A stretch of 64,000 nucleotides of DNA from Selaginella tamariscina. Lineage: Eukaryota > Streptophyta > Lycopodiopsida > Selaginellales > Selaginellaceae. This document shows positions 11,399 to 23,016 of this stretch, piece after piece (position 1 is the first letter of the stretch; each line of letters begins with the position of its first letter). The DNA lies in the NCBI GenBank assembly GCA_003024785.1, contig PUQB01000197.1, positions 351,929 through 415,928 of the forward strand. The letters are read 5' to 3'. The notes beneath the pieces are model-generated. The model saw only the letters and a list, made by a program, of their open reading frames with translations, was not told the DNA's origin and searched no databases. Position numbers and translations under genes: made by a program.

Positions 11399-12984
11399 CT
11401 TTCTGTACCGGACGGGAGAGAATGTGCTTAGAGAATTTGGCTATGGGGGATTTATAGCAGGGGTCCTTAAGTGTGGTGGTCAGAGTACACATGCAAAACG
11501 TTACATGCGTCACTTACAGAGTGGAGTGTTGAAGTAAATTCAACAAATTGAGCTGCGTGGCACGGATTTGAAACGTACACCTGTTTACATAAAGATGGTA
11601 AGTCGTGGGTTGCGTTACTATTTCACATGATATATAAAGATCTTTATCCACACACACATATGTGTGTGTATGTGTGCGCGTGTGTAATACGACAAGTAAA
11701 TGGTCGTAAAAAAGTGGCAAAGTCAGCACTCTACCTACAACATCCACGCTCTACCTACTTACGAAACTGATGACGTTGACGGAGATTAACTACCACTAAT
11801 CTCGTGTTAACATTTAATTAGGTATGTATGAATAGTATAAAGTGGGGACTGAAAAGTATAAAGAAAGCCCTTAAGTTTTGTATATACTAGAATATTATAT
11901 TAAAGATTCCAAAGTAATGTTTCCAAAAGCACCACTACAACAGTGTGCAAATAGTATGACGAAATAAATTTAATGTAGAGATGAACAATATACGCGTATC
12001 TTTTTAGTGCTGCAGTACATGCATGCAAACAACAGTCAACTCGTACATATCATACGTTGACAGCATATACACCACAAAACACACACAAACGTATTTTAAA
12101 AAATATTAAAAATAATTTAAGAAAAACATTAGAGTCAAACTCTGATGTTTTACCACTGGACCAATCGTCTATGTTTTATATACGTATAGTACTTTACGTG
12201 TTCAGCTGGAGTATACACACGCAATGTACACGTACATATGAAATAAAGTACTTACTTTTCATAAACGTACACTTGAAGTGACGGCTTATCACACGCACGC
12301 ACCATATGTATTACCAGAGGTCGAACCTTAGACCTTAGGTTGATCCCTAGAATATTCTTTATGTTAGCTAATTTATATTTAATATACCTTGTTTATTTGC
12401 TAACACGTAAGGGTCTTCGAATTAAAAACTTGCGGACGTATAAAACTAGCTGCATATCCACGTCAGCCTTATTATCCACGTCATCTTTGACTTTCTTGTC
12501 CCCGACAAACACTAAGCTTGTCTGAAATCCACGGACAGCATTCTTAAGAGAGATATAATCATAAACACTGTAAAGCCCTGTTTGCCATCTTAAGTATATA
12601 GATTAGCAAACGTCAGCCATCTTAAGTACAAGGTTGCCTTAACAGTATTTAGCCACCATTCCTCCTGACACGTGTGTGTGTGCGTGCGTCCGTGCGTGTA
12701 ATTAGTAAATGTGCTAACACTGCATACACACACACACACACACACACGAGATATGCATATACGTACTTGGGTGGCAATTTCCAGTAGAGATGAGAACTGT
12801 AATCAAAGAGTAGCATCCGACGGCAGATATGGAGGGGCGAGATGGATATTCGCTGCTCGGGAAAGAGTCGACCATAAAAAACAGCGGGAAAAAACGTCAG
12901 CAGGCACGTACACGTCGGCAGTGTAGACGTGGCATTCTTAAAATGACCCAGTACAATGTGGTTAAATCCGACAGTGCTAGGACG

Positions 12985-13056
12985 AGCTAGATTCTAGAAT
13001 CTCGGTTGGAGATTCGGGAATCTCGGTTGGAGATTCTGGAATCTCAGTTGTGAGCT
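12985..13056. repeat. Short tandem repeat, three units of about 25 bp
   Basis: Three successive copies of AGATTCxxGAATCTCGGTTGG in slightly varied form. Non-coding. The surrounding 12950-13600 shows no gene. Confidence 0.6.
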
Positions 13057-14308
13057 TTTCCTCTGATGTAGAGTTGTTAAGCATTTTCATTTGCAAAATA
13101 TTAAAATTATTTTATTATTTTATTTTCATTTATTTATATACCTTGAGTAGAGCTTGCAGCTTCTGCTTGCTTAACGAGCTTTCCTTCTTGGGTTAGTGTA
13201 AATTATCTGTCAAGAATTAAATTTAATGCACCTAAATACCGAGACGTACAAAACGTAGCCCTAAACAGAGACCGTACTAGCTTAATATAACCAACTAGGC
13301 TAATTGGTGTTTATGAGAAACCCTTGTAAATCACTAAGCTAAGTGGTATTGATAAAACAAAGTTATATTAAAGGAGCTAATATTAATATTGACTCATTTA
13401 GAATGATATGTTGTTTATAGAGTTCACATATAATAATTCAAAAAATATACATTATTTGCATGTCTAAGTACATTCCCAACCCATATATGTTTCTGAAACT
13501 TTAAATGGACATTTTTATTTAATTGAGGAAATTGATTAATAATGTGTGGGTTCTTGCTAAATAACTCAACATAATTTTAAAGTATACGTTGTGCAAGTTA
13601 TGAATATGCTTATACACCACAAACACACACACACAAAACACATTTTTAAAAATATACAGCATATACACACAAACACACACACACACACATTTTTAAAAAT
13701 ATTTAAAATATTTATAAAAAAAAACATTAGAGTCAAACTCTGATGTGTTACCACTAGACTATCCGTCTCTGTTTTATATACGTATAGTACTTTACGTGTT
13801 CAGTTGGAGTGTACACGTACATATGAAAAAAGTACTTATAAACGGTGACGGCTTAATAAAATCATCACACGCACGCACATACATACGCACGGTATGTATT
13901 ACAGAGGTCGAACCTTCGACCTTCACACTAAATTAATTCTGGTTGATTCCTAGAATATTCTTTATGTTTAATGAGAATAGTTAAGTTTTATATTAATATG
14001 TTTATAAGGGTCTTCGACTAAATTCTCCTCTCTCAAGACCTGTTTCAATGTAAATATTTTAAAATATATATTTTAGAAAGATTATTATATAAAATATATA
14101 TATTATTGAAACTTTTTTTATATAAAATTAAATATATATTAACTCTCCAGACCTCAAGGAAGACTGAGTTTGGGATAATATTCTCCTGCTCAACATTACT
14201 TCAAAGACATGGGTTTATTGTGGTATTAATATTTTTTTTATTTATTAATATTTAATGATTACGAAATAAGAATAAAAAAATTAAAACTTAACTTTTAACT
14301 TATACTTA

Positions 14309-14415
14309 TTACCTGATCCTAACTCTTGAACCACCAAAAGCACCGCAGGTCCATTTTAGTTCTACAAAAATATATCCATGGTTCCTGTAAAACAAAGAAT
14401 GTGTGCGTGTGGTGG

Positions 14416-14446
<31 letters not shown>

Positions 14447-14593
14447 CGTATATACATAAGTGTACCTGTCTTCCTTTCTAGTACATGTTTGTACGTTTTG
14501 ATTGATGAGTGTCATTCCAATTTCCATGTCAGCCTTATTATCCACGTCATTTTGACTTCTTGTCTCAAGCTTGTCTGAAATTCCGGACAGCAT
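14309..14593 (-). pseudogene. Left-arm copy of the small three-exon gene
   Basis: On the minus strand it contains DVDNKADMEIGMT and a separate exon with TCGAFGGSRVRIR, matching the right-arm exons at 28040-28286. A (GA)n run interrupts the intron. The next exon (near 14165-14200) is shortened compared with the right-arm copy. Confidence 0.45.
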
Positions 14594-14887
14594 TCTTAAG
14601 AGAGATATATCATAAACATGTAAAGCCCTGTTTGCATCTTAAGTATAAGAAAACACGTCAGCAGGCACGTACACGTTGGCAATGTAGGCGTGGCACTCCC
14701 AAAATGATGCAAAAGAATAAAAAACTCAATGGATGGGCAAGTTTATTAAAATATATTATTTTTTTTCCTTCTTTCCTTAGCTCGTATACGACATCGAAAT
14801 CTTGATATAATTACATTGTGTACCACAAATAAGCCATTTATTTGACTTATTCAACTCGAAAAGTGGTTTATTACGCAAGGAGATCTT

Positions 14888-15990
14888 CAGCTTCTTTCAC
14901 AGCCTTTTCTATTGTCTCAGGCTCAGCCCCTTCATAACACTCTCACGAGGCTTGTATTTTCGAACATTAAACTCTGTAAATCAATGTAAAACACACATTT
15001 TAGTGCTGGGTTAGAGCTTACCCCGGTTATGCATTGCAGTCGTCGGACAAATAGTACTCTAGTGCAGTCGGACCAAGCATCAAGTTTTATACGGTAAACC
15101 TGCACAAAAACTCTGAATTTATGTGCGGGAAGAATGCTATGTACCTTAAATATGGTGATCATGTCTGGATATCTTAACTCCAATGTCAAGGATTGTTTTC
15201 TGGTGCGATTCGTGCTTGGGGAAAAAACGTCAGGAAACTGTCAATGGTAGCTCCAGTCTGAGCAAAATACGTCCCATAACTTGATATCGATTTGAGTTGC
15301 ATTCAGGACATCTTCAATCTCTAATAAGATTGACACAAACCATGTGTTCAACCTGCAATTTCATCAATTTCAAAGCAAGACTGCACATCTCTGATTCTCA
15401 CCTCACGCAACAATCGCTTCGTCAGGTAAACCAATAACCTTGAAAACGTTTATGCCAGTCTTGATCAACGTAGTCTTGATCAACTTATCAGATCTATGAA
15501 TGCCATCTTCCATGGGCTCCATCAGATTGTTTTGCTGGAGGGCACTCAGTTACCATTGATTATGTATTCGGCAAGAACAGAATATTGCAGAGATCGTTAA
15601 ATCATTCGACTTTTCCAGGGTAAAACAACACACATTCATGCAACTCGATGTTAATTTCTTGTGCAGATCGACGTGAGAGATGCCAGCAAACATGACTATC
15701 TTACTGTTGGTCTTGCGGCTTCCTTTGGGAAGCTCAACAGAAGTAGTATCAAACAGCTAGATGATCATCTCAAGGTTATGATTACGGGAACCACCAAGCT
15801 CATAGCGAAAATACCTCCAGGGGAAAGGACATGGGACAATGTGGTGAGTGCCCTCCAGCAAAACACGCTGATCGAGCCGATGGAAGAGACATCTAAAACA
15901 GATGATATAGGATTTCCTCGACCTTTCTTTTATAGCTGGTGTATGACAATATATATTCTTTACTTTACAATGTGATTAGACAATAACACA
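14888..15990. pseudogene. Left-arm copy of the unrecognised multi-exon gene, internally inverted
   Basis: The 3' exons read on the minus strand (14888-15530), with VYRIKLDAWSDCTRVLF near 15110, as expected for the left arm. The part corresponding to right-arm exons b and c (about 15549-15895) instead reads on the plus strand, with IDVRDASKHDYLTVGLA and IPPGERTWDNVVSALQQNT. The inverted piece is bounded by TGCTGGAGGGCACTCA at 15533-15548 and its complement TGAGTGCCCTCCAGCA at 15845-15860. The gene is therefore disrupted here, while the right-arm copy keeps a consistent order. Confidence 0.8.
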
Positions 15991-16100
15991 TACCACCGAC
16001 GTTATCCACCAGGCTGGAATTGCTCCATCAAAACTGTGTTTTATATCAAGAGTTAAAGTTTCTGTAACTTTACATAAATATATCGAGAAAGATAGGTTTA

Positions 16101-16259
16101 TGAGAGCTCGGAATATAGAAATGTGTATCTCCATTAGTTCAGAAACCCTAACTTATATACAAGAGCGAGTGGTCCAGATTGAATCCAATCCGACGGCTAT
16201 CAAAATCCACTACGCTAATAATAGTATGTGCACATGCAGCCGTACACGTGGATCTTACA
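16101..16259 (-). repeat. 3' LTR of element II
   Basis: A 159-bp LTR that starts TGTAAGATCCACGTG and ends CGAGCTCTCA in element orientation. It is nearly identical to 20783-20941. Confidence 0.92.
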
Positions 16260-16291
16260 TCATCCCCTCCTCTCGGAAGGGTGTAAGTTGG

Positions 16292-17837
16292 TTAGGGTTC
16301 TCTTGTAGACGGGCCCGGATCTGGAGGAACATCAGGAGGAGGCACTGGTGGATCTGTAGGCGGCACAACTTGTTCCCGTTGCACAAAATGCTTCAACCGT
16401 TGTACATGTACAATCTCCGGAGGATCGGGTTGAATGTCGTGCCGAACCTCATAAACCTGTGGCCCTACTTGCCGTAGCACTCGATACGGTCCTTTCCACT
16501 GAGGAAGGAGACTCTTAGCTAAACCACGTACCGTAAGCTTGGGAAAACGAACCAACACCAGTTCATCAACCTTGTACTCCGCAGGAGGACGATGATGCGA
16601 GTTGTACGTTGTTGTTGTCCTACTTGTACGCGGCCCAAGTGTTCTGCTGACTCCGCACGAACCAATGGAAGAATGCTCGTCAGATACCGATCCCACGACC
16701 TAGCATCAGCAGCTCGCGGTAACCGAGAAGGCAAACCCAACTCCGTTGGCAACACCGGGTCATGACCATACAAGCTTATATGGGAAGTACCAATGGAACT
16801 TTGAACTCCAGTGACATAAGCATATCGGAGAGACGGCAGATAACCATCCCAATCTGAATGTTGAAAGTTCACATACTTCGCGATCATCCCCTTGAAGGTT
16901 CTGACGAGCCGTTCCACTAAACCATCTGTCTGAGGATGATAAGCACTTGTGAAAGTGTGGCGTATCCCTAATCGAGATGTCAAAACATGAAATGCCTCAG
17001 CCATAAATGCGGACCATTATCCGAGAGAATTCGCTCCGGACAAGAATGCTGAAACACGACCCGATTCAGGAGAAACTGACCAACAGCAGAAGCAGTCGCA
17101 CTAGCAAGAGCACCAACTTCTACCCAACGAGTTAGGTAATCAGAAGCAATAATAACGTACTCGTTACCAGCAGTTGACCGCGGAAAAGGTCCCATCAAAT
17201 CAAATGCCACCAATTCAAACGGACGAGAAACTGCAATTGACTCCAACCGTCCTTCCGAAGCACATGGGGGAGTATTGCGAGCTTGGCACCACACACAACT
17301 ACGCACATACCGAATCACATCTCCTCGCAACTCCGGCCAATAGAAAGATCTGCGCAGCTTCTCCATCACCCGACGATGTCCCATGTGCCCGCCAAGAATA
17401 GGAGAGTCATGGTAAGCATGGAGGAAGCGTGGAATGAAGATTGAAGGCACCACCAACCGCAAAGGATCATCTGGATCAGTCCCCACAAAATAAAGAAGGT
17501 CATCCTGAAGGCGATACTGTGAATGTAAATGCCTGAAAGGCAAGTCATCAGCAAGTGATGCAGGATTCTCAAACCCATCACGAAGCCTTCGAATCCACGG
17601 CTCAACCTTTTGAGCTTCCCGAACCTCATCCAAAGACGGCAAATCTAACTCTGCATTCTGCGGACACTGAATCAAGCACAGCAACTGCTGATGGTACGGA
17701 ATCTTCATCCAAAAAGTCCACTGAAGCTGGAACAACTGGTTCCTCTGGGGCAACAGAAGAGAGAGAAGGTGGAAGAGGAGCCCGAGAAAGAGCATCAGCA
17801 TCAGCCATGGAACTCCCTGGACGATGAACAACTTCAA
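16292..17837 (-). pseudogene. Integrase of element II (frameshifted)
   Basis: The zinc-binding domain is complete: HAYHDSPILGGHMGHRRVMEKLRR followed by CVWCQARN. The catalytic core has LVAFDLMGPFPRS (first Asp), LSDNGPHLW (second Asp, then a frame break) and HPQTDGLVERLVRTFKG (Glu). The C-terminal GPYRVLRQVGPQVYEV block leads into a Pro-rich tail. Frame breaks lie near 17000 and 16650. Confidence 0.8.
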
Positions 17838-18223
17838 AGTCGTAAATTTGAAGTTTCAAGGCCCACCGAGCAGTACGCCCAATCAAATTCTTCCTTCAAC
17901 AACGAAGTGACTGCTGCATGATCGCCTTCCAACAACGTCCGCGAACCATGCAAGTAGGCATGGAGCTTCTCAAAACCCCAAACTGCTGCTAGACACTCCT
18001 TTTCAGTCGTGGAGTAATTCACCTCTGCTGGCTGCAATGTACGGCTGATGTACGCAATGGGATGTCGTTGGCCAGGAACACTCGTACTCTCCTGCATCAA
18101 TACACCCCCGAGGCCGATGTCAGAAGCATCTACACGCAAGATGAAAGGACGGTGTAATCCGGGTACGCCAAAACTGGAGGAGTCGTCAACAACTCTTTGA
18201 GATCTGCAAATGCCTGCTTGCAA
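17626..18223 (-). pseudogene. RNase H domain of element II (frameshifted)
   Basis: LRVDASDIGLGGVLMQ, STTEKECLAAVWGFEKLH and DHAAVTSLL are in one frame. ARWALKLQIYDFEVVHRPGS and ADADALSRAPL continue in another. The frame break falls near 17890. Confidence 0.8.
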
Positions 18224-18226
18224 TCC

Positions 18227-18880
18227 TTAGACCAAACAAAAGAAGTCATTGACGATTTCAACAACGCGCAACGGTGCAGTACGATCTGAAAGATGATCCA
18301 CAAAACGACCCAGATATTGTACCTTGCCAAGAAAGCGTTGCACATCATTCACACACTTTGGCGTAGGGAACTTCAAAACTGCAACTAGTTTGTCAGGATC
18401 GACTTGCAAACCTTCACGTGAAATGCGATAACCCAGATAAGTGGTGTCCTTTGATCCAAACACACACTTAGATGGCTTCAACTTCAAACCAACTTCCCGC
18501 AGTCGATCCAAAACCTTACGTACATCACCGACATGCTCCTCCCACGTTCCATCCGAATGGATCAAAACATCATCGATGAAATCGGCAGTCACCTCCGGCA
18601 TGTCGCAAAGAACCTCGTCCATCATACGCTGGAAAGTTGCTGGAGCATTGCTCAAACCGAAAGGCATCACCAAACTCGTACAGGCCAAATGGTGTCCGAA
18701 AAGCAGTCTTGGGAATGTCCATGTCAGCCATCGGAACTTGCCAATATCCAGATGCGAGATCTAACTTGGTGAACCAACGGCTCCGCCCCAGTCGATCCAA
18801 AAGGTCTGCAGTATGAGGAAGTGGGTACACATCTGAGACGGTTACCTCATTTAAGGGCGATAATCAATGCAGAATCGAAC
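18227..18880 (-). pseudogene. Reverse transcriptase of element II (frameshifted)
   Basis: Two overlapping frames carry TKLDLASGYWQVPM, KTAFRTPFGLYEF, VMPFGLSNAPATFQRMMDE, FIDDVLIHSDGTWEEH and LGYRISREGLQVDPDK. The frame changes near 18670. The order and motifs match element I. The FIDD box is shared, which suggests it is a lineage character rather than a mutation. Confidence 0.8.
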
Positions 18881-18887
18881 GCTCCCA

Positions 18888-19682
18888 TCAGGCTTCGTCA
18901 CAAGGTGAGGTTCGCACGCCCAAGGACTTCGAGACTTCCGGATAACACCCTTCTCCAACATCTCTTTGACATTCGCTCGTAAGATCTTGAGCTCCTTTGG
19001 TGACGACGCCGAACAGGTACCTTGATTGGCCTAGCTCTCCAGTTGGAATAGGGTGGCGTGTCGCAATCTTGGCCCCAGATGACAAGTCGAAGTTGAAAAG
19101 ATCAGCATACTCCTTCTTGAGTTGATCAACAACTACAGCACGACGATCATCTGATGGATCCAAGAAGAAAGGAAGAGCATGAAGGGAAAATGGTTGGAAA
19201 GGGTGAGACAAAAGTGATGGAAGCAGAGGTGGAAGCAGATGGACGAAGTGGAATAGAAGTAAGAGGAATGGAAGAAACGAGGGAGAGTCAAACAAGGGGG
19301 AGACTTTTCAAAGTCACACTTGGCATGATTGCGAGTTAACCAATCCATACCAAGAATAAGGTGAAAAGCTTGACTCGGCACCACCCGCAAAGATTGAAGC
19401 TCGAGCTCACATCATCCACACGAACAACAATGTCCACTTCATCCGCGAACAAGCATGAGTATGTCCGTTGCCGTACAGAATGAAGACTGGTTCTACCGCA
19501 CGACGCAAATGAAGGCTGCAACGTGTAGCAACAGATTGAGAAACAGAGGACAAACTTGAAATCCAAACTGAAAGGAAAACAGGACGTGTGTGATTAAAAC
19601 GAGCTTGAAAAGTGAAAACCGGATGATTTGGTGCCGAGTGAACCCCTTGATGATACTCCCGAAAGAAAGATGGAGGGGTCAC
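18888..19682 (-). pseudogene. Protease region and RT leader of element II (frameshifted)
   Basis: One frame holds PVFTFQARFNHTRPVFLSVW around the expected protease start and another holds FHLILGMDWLTRNHAKCDF, the second protease block. The canonical DTGSS motif is not readable in this copy. The linker VDQLKKEYADLFNFDLS toward RT is intact at 18888-19295. At least three frame changes occur. Confidence 0.65.
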
Positions 19683-19865
19683 TAATTTATTCGCACGAGG
19701 ACCCTCCTCTACTCGTGCGATTCGTCGTTTCCCGGAAGATCCACCGCATCACAACCTTCCACTGCAGCAGCACCAACCGGACGTTGTTGACGCCATGGCC
19801 TCCATCCTGGAAATGGGGGACAATCGGGAAACCGTTGACAGCGCCGATACGTGTGTCCAACCTCA

Positions 19866-20640
19866 TCACGCCCAACAACGAACTGCACGTCCACGTCCTC
19901 GTCCACGGGCCCCACCTTGTGCTGGTACACGAGCGGCAACAGCCTCAACCTCCATCGGAGCAGGTCCATCCCCAACATGGAGTGGAACAAGAGCACGTGA
20001 AGGCGCAAGTGGGAGAGGTGACGACTCATATCGTTGTGCCAGCCTCAAAGCATCGTCAAGAGTCACTGGAGCTAGTGCATGCACAAGCCCCACAAGGTCT
20101 TGACGAAGTGCTGGCCACAACATACCTAACTTGATGCGTTCCGACATGTTAGGTTCTGCACGCAGCAAAAGGCTTCGAAAGCGAACACCAAACTGCATCA
20201 CCGACTCAGATGGCTCCTGACGAATACGATGCAACTGCTGAAAAGCATCATCACAGTCGTCCGCATGCCCAAATGCACGTTTGAAGATCTCTGGAAGAAT
20301 ATTCCAATCTCCACGAGTTGCAACGTCCAGACCATTGTACCACTGCAACGCCGTCCCTTGAAGACAAGTAGGAAACTCGCGCAAACACTGAGCACCGTCC
20401 CACGAATGATATGTGGCAACCACAATGAAGTGGTCAAACCAATGGTACACATCATCTCCAGGATTTCCGAAAGAAATCCGGCCGGACACGGGGGTTTGCA
20501 ACATGAGTAGGAGGAGTACCCTGGACTGTGAATGCTGCCATCAACTGAGAATGATTGTTCAGTTGCACACGCATGGCATCCAACAATGCATGAGTAACTG
20601 CTCCACAGACAAGGGATTTGCCTGTTGTGGATTCATGGAC
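19866..20640 (-). pseudogene. Gag of element II (frameshifted)
   Basis: Structural protein of the element. The long frame (19866-20504) has DVYHWFDHF, EFPTCLQGTALQWYNGL and GLVHALAPVTLDDALRLAQRYE. It stops inside the zinc knuckle: RCWA is followed by a stop, and the rest of the knuckle (EVGHTYRRC) continues in another frame. Upstream, a different frame holds RVQLNNHSQLMAAFTVQ leading into the main frame, so a second break lies near 20500. The breaks are single-base, despite the near-identical LTRs. Confidence 0.75.
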
Positions 20641-20782
20641 GAAGAAGAGACAAAATCCACAAGAAAAGAATAGATCTAGACAATGGAAAAGCTAGACCTA
20701 AGAAGACAAAGAAAATTGATAAAAAACACAAATCCGAGCACTCCGTAGGGACAATTAGAGGTGCCCCTCACCTCCACCAATG

Positions 20783-20941
20783 TGAGAGCTCGGAATATAG
20801 AAATGTGTATCTCCATTAGTTCAGAAACCCTAACTTATATACAAGAGCGAGTGGTCCAGATTGAATCCAATCCGACGGCTATCAAAATCCACTACGCTAA
20901 TAATAATATGTGCACATGCAGCCGTACACGTGGATCTTACA
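20783..20941 (-). repeat. 5' LTR of element II
   Basis: A 159-bp LTR. Just inside it the minus strand reads CATTGGTGGAGGTGAGG. The shared core TTGGTGGAG with element I suggests the same unusual primer tRNA. Confidence 0.92.
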
Positions 20942-20947
20942 AGTTTA

Positions 20948-23016
20948 ATTAAACCTATTATATTTAAATCGTTTAAATATAAAAATAACAAAATATAGTA
21001 TAAATAGCTTGGAACTACTCTGTATAAATATCGAAGTACATTATATTTATATGTATTTGGGATATGTGTATCGGGTGGGTAGATCTCGTCCGTCTAAATA
21101 TTTACCGGTCTATCGTGCGTAAGATTAATATATTATATTTTATATCATATAAAATAAACATGATATTATGTATTTAAAATATTAAATTTTTAATAGCATA
21201 TACAGTAGAACTTATCTAAATTAATATTGTTTAAATTAATATAATTCTTTGGGCTCGTATCAAAATTAATAAACTTTCACAAGGTAATAATTAAATGAAT
21301 TTTGTAGGTCCCGACAGTTTTGTAAACGAATTCTTATTATATATTAAATATAAATCGTGTAAATTCACGTATGAATACTGATTAAACATAGTAAAGAAGT
21401 CGTAAATAGGCATATTAAGTTGGTTTTTTTGTGCGTTTTAAATACAGCTTTTTAATTATTTCTTAAGAAATTATTACCATTTTCAATTAAAATAATAATA
21501 ATAATAATTAATATTTTAAAATGAAAACACAAAATAAAATACTCACAATAGTTTGCTTATAATTAGAGTTTATACGTGTTAATTCATTAATCATTAATTT
21601 TTTTATTTAATTAACTTATTCAATTAAAAATTTACCTAAATTAATATTGCCGTATATATGTATAGATATATATCTACTATCGTAACATACGCACAATAAA
21701 TTTTAAAAAAAAAAATTAAAAGCTTTGAGAAATTAGTGCACATGCAATTTATTTCAGCGGGTCCGCTGGAAACATCAAATACATTGTCATGCCATATTAA
21801 GTAAGGTCGGCTGCACTTTCAATTTATATTTGATTTTGAAAATTGATTTAAAATAGAAAACAAGCGATTTATATTGCCAGTCTTTTAATTGTATATTAAA
21901 TATAAGTTATTATTAAAAATTTAAATTCTTTTTGGGATACATCATCAAATTCTAAGCCCTTCTAAGAAAAATAAAGCTTGGATGATTATATGTATTCTGA
22001 AATTGCATACGGATTTATATTTACAAAATCAATTAAAAAATAGAATATATAGACACTTAGTAGTTAGTACATATATTCATATATATACATCATTAATAAT
22101 TATATAAAGTATATGCAATACCAAACTTTCAGTGTGAAGTTACAAGATTATTCATGCATATCTAATCTATATAAAAGCAAGTTATATATGTATGTATCAT
22201 CACCATCATCATTTATTAATTTTTAACATATACATATTAAAAGACTTAACAACAGAAGTGAAACTTCTCCAAGAGCCAGAGGGAGGTGAACAGACCAGCT
22301 ACCACACTTGAAAACCATCCTCACCAGAGCATAAATTTGACAGTTTCTTATTTTTTATTTTAACCATTTTCTATGTCAAAAATAGCTAATTTAAAACTCT
22401 ACATGTAAAATGAATGGTAATTTCATTAATTGAATATTTCGAATGAGAAATAATAAATAAAATTTCATGTTAAATGAAAGACATTTTATGATTTAGATTA
22501 AAATTTGATTATAATAATTATCATTTGACTTAAAATATTAATTAAACTTTAATGAATATTCTATTTTGTTCAAGGTTAATTTGTAAAGAGGGACTATATA
22601 TTGGGTTAAATTCAATTATATACGGTAATTTAAAATTACATGTTGCTTTATATTTTTAAATATTAAATCAGGTTCAAACTAAATGGGAATAAAATGATAA
22701 AATGTGAATAACTTATAATTTATTAATTATTAAGAAATTACTAATTAAACACAATTAATGAGAACTAAATAGATTTAAAAAGGTATTAAGTACAAGTATA
22801 TTACAATAAAGAAGATTAATTAATTATTAATAAATACTAGTTAAATAATTAAAATTATTATTAATTATTAAAAATTAATTAGAACTATAAATATTCCCAT
22901 TTTAGAACTATAAATATTATAAATATAGTTTAAGGAATTAGCTTTTCTAAATATTTATTAATAAACAATGTAGTGAGGGTTTTAGGTTTACATAGGATCA
23001 CTTAATATTATCAAAG
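20948..23016. other. AT-rich inner part of left arm, no gene seen
   Basis: Long AT-rich sequence mirrored in 23938-26060. Apart from a conserved non-coding-looking stretch near 22200-22330, I see no coding pattern. Confidence 0.5.

Larger units (their letters stand above)
12057..14720. repeat. Local duplication within the left arm
   Basis: Two related segments, about 12057-12950 and 13600-14720, both match one segment of the right arm (about 27440-29000). Shared text includes ATACGTATAGTACTTTACGTGTTCAG at 12181 and 13780 (seen in pieces) and a TCCACGTCA block at 12470 and 14540. The first copy lacks the exon block that the second keeps near 14310-14370. Confidence 0.7.
16101..20941 (-). mobile_element. 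Ty3/gypsy LTR retrotransposon II (4.8 kb), young
   Basis: Bounded by 159-bp LTRs (16101-16259 and 20783-20941) that differ at one position I can see. The order on the minus strand is gag, protease, RT, RNase H, integrase. A GTTTA lies directly left (16096-16100) and again one base past the right end (20943-20947), the likely target duplication. A purine tract GAGAGGAGGGGATGA (minus of 16260-16275) precedes the 3' LTR. The other arm of the palindrome (about 26030) has the same flanks without the element. It is related to element I in protein sequence and LTR tips but is a different lineage. Confidence 0.94.
11153..23016 (+). repeat. Left arm of large inverted duplication (palindrome 1)
   Basis: Reads as the reverse complement of about 23938-30138. 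Shared blocks include PCC13-62 exons 1-2, the unrecognised multi-exon gene, the small three-exon gene and long AT-rich stretches. Clear anchors are 22201-22330 versus 24660-24800 and 22915-23016 versus 23938-24050. The left arm is longer because it contains gypsy element II (16101-20941) and a local duplication around 12.06-14.7 kb. The arms differ by scattered substitutions and indels, so the event is not very recent. Confidence 0.9.

Noticed and set aside
14378..14578. Plus-strand frame with an ERERERER run
   Set aside because: It comes from a (GA)n microsatellite opposite a conserved intron.
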